Assembly (NCBI GenBank): GCA_024762755.1
Contig: JANTGX010000041.1
Span: forward strand, 1-11,802
Source of the DNA: Gammaproteobacteria bacterium
GTDB lineage: Bacteria; Pseudomonadota; Gammaproteobacteria; SZUA-152
Length of the DNA stretch: 11,802 nucleotides
Reading direction: 5' to 3'
Part shown: piece by piece, positions 1-5,224 of the stretch
Position numbering within the stretch: position 1 is the stretch's first letter
How the letters are laid out: every line of letters begins with the position of its first letter
The notes under the pieces: model-generated
The model's input: the letters and a program-made list of their open reading frames with translations, nothing else
What the model was told of the DNA's origin: nothing
Database searches by the model: none
Program-made: the position numbers and the translations under genes

Positions 1-242
1 GTTGCGAGAACCGCGAGATCAGCGTCGCCATCAGCGACACCGGGCCCGGCTTCAGCGACGACGCACGCGACAAGCTCTCCTCGCCCTTCTTCAGCACCAA
101 GCCCGAGGGCATGGGCCTGGGCCTGGCCATCAGCACCACCATCATCGAGGACCACGGCGGACGCCTCAGCCACGAGGTCAACGATGCCGGCGGCGCCACC
201 TTCCGCTTCACCCTGCCCACCAACGGCCGGCGCAGTACCTGA
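1..242 (+). CDS. Sensor histidine kinase, C-terminal ATP-binding end (5' truncated by window)
   Basis: Reading from base 3, this is the last 79 codons of a GHKL-type ATPase domain of a two-component sensor kinase, which uses ATP to autophosphorylate a histidine lying upstream of the window. Visible motifs, numbered within the fragment, are the G1 box DTGPGF (12-17), an F-box-like SPFFSTKPEG (27-36), the G2 box GMGLGLAIS (36-44), and the closing HGGRL...GGATFRFTLP strand pattern. The combination FFSTKPEGMGLGLAIS plus IIEDHGG is typical of FixL/HupT/DctB-style kinases, often PAS-domain proteins. The start, sensor domain and phospho-accepting histidine cannot be seen. FixL-type kinases are often paired with a FixJ-type regulator; the next gene downstream is instead a PilZ protein, so any partner regulator must be upstream or elsewhere. 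The family is clear; the stimulus is unknown. Confidence 0.93.
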   Translation, partial: CENREISVAISDTGPGFSDDARDKLSSPFFSTKPEGMGLGLAISTTIIEDHGGRLSHEVNDAGGATFRFTLPTNGRRST

Positions 243-311
243 GAGACTCGCCCGACTTTCCCTCAGCGGCGGCCCGACTCATCCCCATATCCGCCGCCGG
301 GGGCGCCAAGG

Positions 312-317
312 TATAGT
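312..317 (+). promoter_or_regulatory. Possible -10 element upstream of the PilZ gene
   Basis: TATAGT matches the sigma-70 -10 consensus at five of six positions and stands out in very GC-rich DNA, 76 nt before the PilZ start codon. No convincing -35 hexamer lies 16-18 nt upstream, and there is no TGn extension, so this is weak. It sits just after an imperfectly spaced dyad (GCGGCGG at 266-272, CCGCCGC at 291-297) that might end the kinase transcript but lacks a U-run. Confidence 0.25.
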
Positions 318-393
318 CGGGGCCTCGACGGCGCGGTGAGGCAAGGGAGCCCGCGCGGACCGCAGAGGCCCTTCAACAGCCGAGACCGCACAC

Positions 394-693
394 ATGGAAC
401 GTCGCCAACAGCCCCGTATTCGCAGCCAGTCGCAGACCACCATCAATTGTGAGCGCTCCGGCCGCCTGCTGCGGGCGCAGATCCGCGACTTCAGCCAGAG
501 CGGTCTGTTCCTGCAGACCAACCCCGCCGACCTGCGCGGCGAAGAGACCCTGGAGCTGATCCCCGATACCCCGGCCTACGGCCGCGCACCCCTGCCGGTG
601 AAGGCCCTGGTGGTGCGCAACGCCGTGGATGGCGTCGGCCTCAGCTTCCTCGAACCCTGTCCGCGCTTCCTCGACAGCCTCGCCCGCCTCTGA
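394..693 (+). CDS. Small single-domain PilZ protein (probable c-di-GMP receptor)
   Basis: This 99-aa protein consists essentially of one PilZ domain, the cytoplasmic c-di-GMP-binding fold that controls motility, exopolysaccharide or other surface behaviour. Both ligand-binding signatures are intact: RxxxR (R4-QQP-R8) at the very N-terminus and (D/N)xSxxG as D32-F-S34-Q-S-G37. The strand pattern GLFLQT and the later VDGVGLSFLEP (79-88) also fit the family. The protein is close to the minimum PilZ length, with no extra output domain, so it probably acts by binding a partner. The ATG at 394 is chosen because it places RxxxR at residues 4-8, as in other short PilZ proteins; no strong Shine-Dalgarno precedes it. 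It lies 151 nt after a histidine kinase gene on the same strand, and no cyclase or phosphodiesterase gene is in the window. The family assignment is firm; the output is unknown. Confidence 0.88.
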   Translation: MERRQQPRIRSQSQTTINCERSGRLLRAQIRDFSQSGLFLQTNPADLRGEETLELIPDTPAYGRAPLPVKALVVRNAVDGVGLSFLEPCPRFLDSLARL

Positions 694-712
694 GCCCGGC
701 CCCGGCGCGCAG

Positions 713-741
713 CCGAATCCCTCAATCAATGACGGATTCGG
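713..741. promoter_or_regulatory. Perfect 8-bp inverted repeat between the PilZ and RRM genes
   Basis: CCGAATCC (713-720) and GGATTCGG (734-741) are perfect reverse complements separated by 13 nt. The dyad starts 20 nt after the PilZ stop and ends just before the AT-rich promoter region of the RRM gene. It could be a stem-loop at the end of the PilZ transcript, but no U-run follows, or an operator near the -35 region. A second small dyad overlaps its right arm: CGGGT (739-743) and ACCCG (752-756). Confidence 0.45.
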
Positions 742-742
742 G

Positions 743-771
743 TCGTATATAACCCGGTAATTTGGTATAAA
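743..771 (+). promoter_or_regulatory. Extended -10 promoter for the RRM/DUF2452 unit
   Basis: TATAAA (766-771) is preceded by TGG (763-765), giving a TGn-TATAAA extended -10 element; a start of transcription near 777-779 would follow. The -35 position (about 743-748, TCGTAT) is poor, which extended -10 promoters tolerate. A second candidate hexamer, TATAAC, sits at 748-753. This is the only AT-rich island in the surrounding kilobase and lies 117 nt before the RRM start codon, so the mRNA would carry a leader of about 110 nt. Confidence 0.5.
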
Positions 772-880
772 ACTCGGCCGGCCCGCCGCCAGGCGGTGCC
801 ACCTGATTCCAACGATTCAGGCAAAGACCAAGACCCGAGTCCATTCATCCGGCCAGACCATCTGGCCCTTACCGGCGGAT
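772..880 (+). promoter_or_regulatory. Hairpin-rich 5' leader of the RRM gene, possibly masking its ribosome-binding site
   Basis: Several complementary segments occur in order. ACTCGG (772-777) can pair with CCGAGT (835-840). Inside that, CCTGA (802-806) pairs with TCAGG (817-821) and continues past one U-U mismatch. A perfect 7-bp hairpin GGCCAGA-CCA-TCTGGCC occupies 851-867. Around it, ATCC (847-850) can pair with GGAT (877-880), which covers most of GGCGGA (874-879), the best Shine-Dalgarno candidate for the ATG at 888. The outer 772-840 pairing needs transcription to begin at the upstream -10 candidate. The pairing potential is seen directly; a regulatory role is inferred. Confidence 0.4.
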
Positions 881-887
881 TTCACCC

Positions 888-1397
888 ATGACCCTGCGTG
901 CCCCTTCACTCCCCACCTATCTCATCGGACTGCTCGTCAGCGCCGCCCTCGGCGGCCTGCTCTGGTTCGCGCTCGGTGAACAACTGTCCGCCCCCCTGCT
1001 GCTGGCCCTCGGCCTGTTCCTGGGCCATTTCGTCGGCAGTTGGCTGGGCGAGGCCGCCCCCGCCCGGGCCGAGGCCCGCGCGCCGGCCGAGGCCCCGGCT
1101 GCGGCGGCGAGGCCTGCACAGACCGCCAAGAGCGGCAGTGGCGAGATCAAGTCCATCTATGTCGGCAACATCGCCTTCAGCGCACCGCGCGAGGAACTGC
1201 AGGCCCTGTTCGCCCCCTATGGCGAGGTGATCTCCCTGCGGCTGATGATGGACCGCGCCACCGGGCGCCCACGCGGCTACGGCTTCATCGAGATGGAGGC
1301 CGATGCGGCCGACAGCGCCATTCGCGCCCTCGACGGCCACGAGTTCTTCGGTCGCCAGCTGCGCGTCAACGAGGCCAAGCAGCGCATCGGCGGCTGA
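888..1397 (+). CDS. Membrane-anchored RNA-recognition-motif (RRM) protein
   Basis: This 169-aa protein joins an N-terminal membrane hairpin to one C-terminal RRM. Hydrophobic segments span about residues 11-30 and 34-52; an Ala/Pro-rich linker (about 55-80) follows, then the RNA-binding domain (about 88-165). Both RRM hallmarks are present: RNP2 IYVGNI (90-95) and RNP1 RGYGFIEM (129-136), with the aromatic residues that normally stack on RNA bases. By family knowledge it should bind single-stranded RNA; the anchor would hold that activity at the inner membrane, with the RRM probably cytoplasmic. Most bacterial RRM proteins are short and soluble, so the anchor is unusual. The ATG at 888 follows GGCGGA at 874-879. 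The gene has its own promoter and a structured leader, and is followed 3 nt later by a DUF2452 gene. Cold induction, known for cyanobacterial RRM proteins, is possible but not shown here. Confidence 0.9.
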   Translation: MTLRAPSLPTYLIGLLVSAALGGLLWFALGEQLSAPLLLALGLFLGHFVGSWLGEAAPARAEARAPAEAPAAAARPAQTAKSGSGEIKSIYVGNIAFSAPREELQALFAPYGEVISLRLMMDRATGRPRGYGFIEMEADAADSAIRALDGHEFFGRQLRVNEAKQRIGG

Positions 1398-1400
1398 GTC

Positions 1401-1901
1401 GTGGACGAGAAGCAGAAACCACCGGCGCGCACCAAGCACCGCGGCGGCGACCACACCTCGCCCTATCCGGTGAGCCGCCTCGCGCCGAGCATGCCGCTGG
1501 TGGATCTGGCCCGCGAGATCGAGCAGGCCGACGCCATGCTCAACACCCGGGTCGGTGCCAAACTCGAGGTCATCGCCGAGCAGATCCGCAGCCTGCAGAA
1601 CGCCGCGCGCACGGCCCTCGAAGAGGCCCAGCGCGACCAGGCCCTGCACCGTGCCGAGTGCCAGTTCCAACGCCGTCCCGGCGGCGTCTACCACCTCTAT
1701 CGCCGGGCCGACGGCCGGCGCTTCTTCTCCCTGCTCTCCGTGGAGGATTGGCACGGCCCACCACCCCATACCTTCGAGGCCTCCTACCGCCTGGAGAACG
1801 ACATGAGCTGGACCCCCTTGGCGGCGCCCACGCGACCGGACGACAGCCGCGAGCTGGTGCGGCGGCTGTTGGGCGAGGAGACGGAGGATAGGGGGGACTA
1901 G
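1401..1901 (+). CDS. DUF2452 protein, bacterial relative of eukaryotic C1orf50
   Basis: This 166-aa soluble protein matches what I recall of the DUF2452 family, which includes human C1orf50. Recognisable blocks are the N-terminal SPYPVSRLAP (20-29), VDLAREIEQAD (34-44), a helical stretch with KLEVIAEQIRSLQ (54-66), the sequence GGVYHLYRRADGRRFFSLLS (94-113), then EDW, and LENDMSWTPL (131-140). Each has a counterpart in C1orf50 (IAEQI..LQ, GNIYYLY, QYFSIIS, HDLSWTP). The family has no established biochemical role that I can state. There is no signal peptide or membrane segment. The start is GTG at 1401, 3 nt after the RRM stop, so translation is probably coupled to the upstream gene; no strong Shine-Dalgarno is visible. 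The gene ends 15 nt from a convergent gene on the other strand. Cotranscription with an RNA-binding protein hints at an RNA-related job, by inference only. Confidence 0.82.
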   Translation: MDEKQKPPARTKHRGGDHTSPYPVSRLAPSMPLVDLAREIEQADAMLNTRVGAKLEVIAEQIRSLQNAARTALEEAQRDQALHRAECQFQRRPGGVYHLYRRADGRRFFSLLSVEDWHGPPPHTFEASYRLENDMSWTPLAAPTRPDDSRELVRRLLGEETEDRGD

Positions 1902-1916
1902 GAGTCTGTCGACGGT

Positions 1917-2237
1917 TCAGTCGCCGGCGAGCGGGACGGCGTCGAGATCCTTCGGCGTGAGATCCTTGAACAGCGCGCGATAGGCGGGACGCCGGCCGAG
2001 CCAGAGGCGGGTGAGGAAAAAGGCCACCCGCTTGAGAGAGAGCAGGATGCCCAGCATGATCAGCGTGGAGATGGCCTGAAACCACAGCAGGCCCACACGC
2101 GGAGAATCCACCACCGCGGCGAAGGTGAAGAAATAGATCACCAGGATCACGCCGATGGTCACGCCCAGCCCCACCACCAGATTCTCATGCACCCGCTTGA
2201 TGTGCTGCAGCTGGGGATTCACGTCTTGCTCGGTCAT
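1917..2237 (-). CDS. Small two-TM inner-membrane protein of unknown function
   Basis: This 106-aa protein is not one I recognise. It starts with a hydrophilic stretch (MTEQDVNPQLQHIKRVHENL), has two hydrophobic segments at about 20-42 and 48-67 joined by a short DSPR-containing turn, and ends in a basic then acidic cytoplasmic tail (GRRPAYRALFKDLTPKD). By the positive-inside pattern both ends probably face the cytoplasm. The ATG at 2237 is preceded by GGAG with a 6-nt spacer, a good ribosome-binding site, and by a candidate promoter at 2285-2314. It lies downstream of yheS on the same strand with an 81-nt gap, and converges on the DUF2452 gene. It resembles the many small conserved membrane proteins of gammaproteobacteria, but no function can be read from it. 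Confidence 0.8.
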   Translation of the reverse strand: MTEQDVNPQLQHIKRVHENLVVGLGVTIGVILVIYFFTFAAVVDSPRVGLLWFQAISTLIMLGILLSLKRVAFFLTRLWLGRRPAYRALFKDLTPKDLDAVPLAGD

Positions 2238-2284
2238 CGCTCACTCCACTCGGTCCCGTGCCGTCGGGGGATCATCGGCGGGCC

Positions 2285-2314
2285 ATTCTAGTGCAGCCGG
2301 TGCGGGGCCACCAA
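2285..2314 (-). promoter_or_regulatory. Candidate sigma-70 promoter for the 106-aa membrane protein gene
   Basis: On the minus strand, TTGGTG (2309-2314) and TAGAAT (2285-2290) are separated by 18 nt, close to the TTGACA/TATAAT consensus. The spacing would start transcription near 2277, about 40 nt before the ATG at 2237. The -35 lies immediately after the yheS stop codon, so the small gene may be transcribed independently of yheS. Confidence 0.45.
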
Positions 2315-2318
2315 GTGT

Positions 2319-4265
2319 TCACCCCGCCGTCTCCCCTTGCGCCGCCTCCAGGGCCTCGGCCGCCGTCATCCAGGCCTCTTCCGCCGCCGCCATGCGCGAC
2401 TTGAGCCCGCCCTGCTCCGCCAGCAGCGCGGTGAGGCGGGGCTTGTTCTCCGCCGTGTACAGCGCCCCGTCGGCCAGTTGCGACTCGATCTCGCTGAGGG
2501 CGCCCTGCGCCTCGGCCAGCTCGGCCTCGTGGCGAGCGACGGCATCGCGCAGGGGTTTCAGGCGCTGGCGCTGGGCGGCCGCCTGCTGGCGGGCCTGGCG
2601 GCGATCACCGGCCGCCTCGGATCGGTTCCCGGCGCTCGCGCCGGCCGGGGGCTGAGGATCCGGGGTGGCGGATGCCAGGCGTCGGTGTTCGCCCAGCCAA
2701 CGGGCATAGTCGTCGAGGTCGCCGTCGAAGGGGCTGGCCCGGCCGTCGGCCACCAGCAGGAAGCGGTCGCACACGCTGCGCAGCAGGTGACGGTCGTGGG
2801 AGACGATGAGCAGGGCCCCGGCGAAGTCCTGCAGAGCCAGATTGAGGGCGTGGCGCATCTCCAGGTCGAGGTGGTTGGTGGGTTCGTCGAGCAGCAGCAG
2901 GTTGGGCCGCTGGTAGACCAGCAGGGCCAGCACCAGACGCGCCTTTTCGCCGCCGGAGAAGGGCCCCACGGGGGCGGTCGCCTGATCACCGCGGAAGTCG
3001 AAGCCGCCGAGGAAGTCGCGCAGGGACTGCTCGGTGGCGGCGGCATCGAGGCGGCGCAGGTGCGCCAGCGGGCTGTCCTCGCTGCGCAGTTGCTCCAGCT
3101 GGTGCTGGGCGAAATAGCCGATCTGCAGGTCCGGCGCCGCCTCGCGGCGACCGGCCAGGGGTGGCAGCTCGCCGGCCAGGGTCTTGATCAGGGTGGACTT
3201 GCCGGCCCCGTTGGGACCGAGCAGGCCGATGCGGTCGCCAGGCTGGATGTCCAGACGCACGCCGTCGATGAGGGGGCAGTCGCCATAGCCCAGCGAGACC
3301 CGATCCAGGCGCAGCAGCGGATGGGGCACCGAGCGCGGCGGGCGAAAGGCGAAGTCGAAGGGCGAATCCACGTGTGCCGGGGCGATCTCCTCCATGCGCG
3401 CCAGGGCCTTGAGCCGGCTCTGTGCCTGGCGCGCCTTGGTGGCCTTGGCACGAAAGCGGTCGACGAACTGCTGCAGGTGGGCGACGCTGCGCCGCTGGCG
3501 TTCGTGCGCCGCCTGCTGCTGCGCCAGCTGGGCGGCACGCTGGCGCTCATAGGCCGAGTAGTTGCCGGTGTAGGCGTGCAGGCGCTGCTCGGCGAGCAGG
3601 GCGATGTGGTCCACACAGAGGTCGAGGAAGTCGCGGTCGTGGGAGATGAGCAGCACCGTGCCCGGGTAGGCCCGTAGCCACTCCTGCAACCACAGCACGG
3701 CATCCAGATCGAGGTGATTGGTGGGCTCGTCGAGGAGCAACAGATCGGAACGGCACATGAGCGCCTGGGCCAGGTTGAGGCGCATGCGCCAACCGCCGGA
3801 GAAGGTGCTCACCGGCGCCTGCATCTGCGCCTCGGCAAAGCCCAGGCCGGCCATCAGGCGCGCCGCGCGGGCGGGGGCGGTGTAGCCGTCGACGGCCTCG
3901 ATCTGAGCGAACAACTCGGCCTGGCGATGGCCGTCGCCGGCCGCCTCGGCCTCCGCCAGGGCGGCCTGCAGGCGCCGCAGTTCGGCATCGCCATCCATGA
4001 CGTAGTCGATGGCACTGCGCGCCACCGCCGGCGTCTCCTGGGCGACATGGGCCAGCACGATGCCCGCCGGCAGCGACACCTCGCCGGCATCCGGCTGCAG
4101 ACCGTGCGCGTCGCGCAGGCCCAGCACCAGGGCCAGCAGACTGGACTTGCCGCTGCCGTTGCGGCCGACGATGCCCCAGCGCTCGCCACGCTGCACGGTG
4201 AGATCGACGTCTTCGAGGAGCAGGCGCGCGCCGCGCCGCAGGGTGACTCGTTGGAAACTCAGCAT
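2319..4265 (-). CDS. yheS: ABC-F family ATPase, YheS-type
   Basis: This 648-aa protein has two ABC nucleotide-binding domains in tandem and no membrane segments, the hallmark of ABC-F proteins, which act on the ribosome. Domain 1 has Walker A GRNGSGKS (34-41), signature FSGGW (155-159) and Walker B LLLLDEP (175-181). Domain 2 has Walker A GPNGAGKS (350-357), signature FSGGE (436-440) and Walker B LLLLDEP (456-462). The linker (about 240-300), with RFRAKATKARQAQSRLK and IAPAHVD, matches E. coli YheS very closely as I recall it, and the length is close to YheS (637 aa). The charged C-terminal extension (about 550-640) looks like a coiled coil. The start at 4265 (MLSFQRVTL) is chosen over an in-frame ATG at 4328 because YheS proteins begin at this strand; no strong Shine-Dalgarno is visible. 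It is transcribed divergently from the solute-binding gene at 4481. Confidence 0.94.
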   Translation of the reverse strand: MLSFQRVTLRRGARLLLEDVDLTVQRGERWGIVGRNGSGKSSLLALVLGLRDAHGLQPDAGEVSLPAGIVLAHVAQETPAVARSAIDYVMDGDAELRRLQAALAEAEAAGDGHRQAELFAQIEAVDGYTAPARAARLMAGLGFAEAQMQAPVSTFSGGWRMRLNLAQALMCRSDLLLLDEPTNHLDLDAVLWLQEWLRAYPGTVLLISHDRDFLDLCVDHIALLAEQRLHAYTGNYSAYERQRAAQLAQQQAAHERQRRSVAHLQQFVDRFRAKATKARQAQSRLKALARMEEIAPAHVDSPFDFAFRPPRSVPHPLLRLDRVSLGYGDCPLIDGVRLDIQPGDRIGLLGPNGAGKSTLIKTLAGELPPLAGRREAAPDLQIGYFAQHQLEQLRSEDSPLAHLRRLDAAATEQSLRDFLGGFDFRGDQATAPVGPFSGGEKARLVLALLVYQRPNLLLLDEPTNHLDLEMRHALNLALQDFAGALLIVSHDRHLLRSVCDRFLLVADGRASPFDGDLDDYARWLGEHRRLASATPDPQPPAGASAGNRSEAAGDRRQARQQAAAQRQRLKPLRDAVARHEAELAEAQGALSEIESQLADGALYTAENKPRLTALLAEQGGLKSRMAAAEEAWMTAAEALEAAQGETAG

Positions 4266-4382
4266 GGGGTGCGAGTTTACCCGGATTTGGGGCGGCAGCG
4301 GCGCCTCCCGACCACCGGCGCTGCCCATTGCGGGCCGCAGGGTCTATTGTTGAGGGATGCGCCCGAGCAGGGCGGGGCCCTC

Positions 4383-4415
4383 ATCGTGGCCGGAGGCGCC
4401 GTTGGCTGGCACGAT
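4383..4415 (+). repeat. 6-bp inverted repeat in the leader of the sensor unit
   Basis: ATCGTG (4383-4388) and CACGAT (4410-4415) are exact reverse complements 21 nt apart. The interval contains further short complementary pieces (GCC at 4389-4391 with GGC at 4404-4406), so the region can form a bulged hairpin. It lies in the 215-nt divergent gap between yheS and the solute-binding-like gene, 65 nt before the latter's ATG. It may be an operator or leader stem; in such GC-rich DNA it could also be chance. I find no convincing promoter hexamers in this gap. Confidence 0.25.
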
Positions 4416-4480
4416 TCGCCGGACGAGGGGGCGAGGCCGGCGACACGGGACCACCGGCCACACCGAGCCGCGGAGACACC

Positions 4481-5224
4481 ATGCGAATCCCCAAACGCTT
4501 GCACACACTCATCCTGCTCGGCCTCCTCACGCCCCTCGCCGGGCCGGCCCTGAGTGCACCGGCCCTGCTGCTCGCCTCGGGTGTGCGCGCACCCCACTCC
4601 ACGCCGGCCCAGAGCGGCTTCGTCGACCGCCTGGCGAGCGAGGCCTTCCGCCGCCTCGGGCGGGACATCGAGATCGTGCAACTGCCGGCGCAGCGCGCCC
4701 TGGAGGAGGCCAATGCCGGCATCGTCGATGGCGACCTGCTGCGCGTGGCGGAGATCACCGAGGCCTTTCCCCATCTGCGCCGCGTGCCCGAGAAACTGCT
4801 CGACTTCGACTTCATGGCCTTCACCCGCCGACACCCCTTCACCCCCGCGGGCTGGCGCAGCCTGGCGCCTTACGCGGTCGGCATCGTCGCCGGCTGGAAG
4901 ATCCTCGAGCGCAACCTGCGCGAGACCCACAGCCTGGCCACCGCCGAGGACACCCGGCAGCTCATGCGCCTGCTCGCCAACGACCGCATCGACGTGGCGG
5001 TCAGTGAGCGCTGGCAAGGCCTGCAGGCGATCCAGGACCTGCGGCTCGACGACGTGCGCCAACTCGAGCCGCCGGTGAAGTCGCGCGAGATGTTCCTCAT
5101 GCTGCACGAACGCCACGCCGATCTGGTGCCACGGCTGGCCGAGGCCCTGCGCGCCATGCGACGCGATGGCACCTACGCACGGCTCTTTGACGAGACCCTG
5201 CGCGGTCTCCAGCCGCACCCTTGA
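4481..5224 (+). CDS. Periplasmic solute-binding-like protein (SBP family 3 fold), likely sensory
   Basis: This 247-aa secreted protein begins with a clear signal peptide: basic MRIPKRLH, a hydrophobic core at about 9-23, and a cleavage region near ALSA (23-26). The mature part resembles the short family-3 type 'transporter substrate-binding domain' proteins: an EIVQLPAQRALEEANAGIVDGDLLRV block (64-89), RVPEKLLDFDFMAF (101-114), a hinge-like YAVGIVAGWK (131-140), and AEDTRQLMRLLANDRIDVAVSE (155-176). There are no transporter permease or ATPase genes nearby; the next gene is a histidine kinase whose start overlaps this stop (TTGA, 5221-5224). This suggests that the protein feeds ligand information to the kinase rather than to a transporter. 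The ATG at 4481 is preceded by GGAG at 4472-4475 and gives a proper signal peptide; an in-frame ATG at 4328 would bury it. The ligand is unknown. Confidence 0.83.
   Translation: MRIPKRLHTLILLGLLTPLAGPALSAPALLLASGVRAPHSTPAQSGFVDRLASEAFRRLGRDIEIVQLPAQRALEEANAGIVDGDLLRVAEITEAFPHLRRVPEKLLDFDFMAFTRRHPFTPAGWRSLAPYAVGIVAGWKILERNLRETHSLATAEDTRQLMRLLANDRIDVAVSERWQGLQAIQDLRLDDVRQLEPPVKSREMFLMLHERHADLVPRLAEALRAMRRDGTYARLFDETLRGLQPHP

Noticed and set aside
266..297. Terminator after the first histidine kinase
   Set aside because: The 7-bp arms are separated by 18 nt, and the following bases are G-rich rather than T-rich.
2337..3677. 446-codon plus-strand frame inside yheS
   Set aside because: It is antisense to the second ATPase domain and linker of yheS, with Gln/Gly/Val-rich low-complexity content.
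4266..4328. Upstream in-frame ATG for yheS
   Set aside because: YheS proteins begin at the strand MxxFxxxxxRRG; the extra 21 residues have no counterpart in the family.
4328..4350. TTGCGG and TATTGT as a promoter for the sensor unit
   Set aside because: The spacing is 11 nt, far from the 16-18 nt needed, and there is no TGn extension.
4328..4480. Upstream ATG extending the solute-binding-like gene
   Set aside because: It would add 51 residues of Arg/Gly-rich sequence before a clear signal peptide; the ATG at 4481 has a Shine-Dalgarno (GGAG) and puts the signal peptide at the N-terminus.
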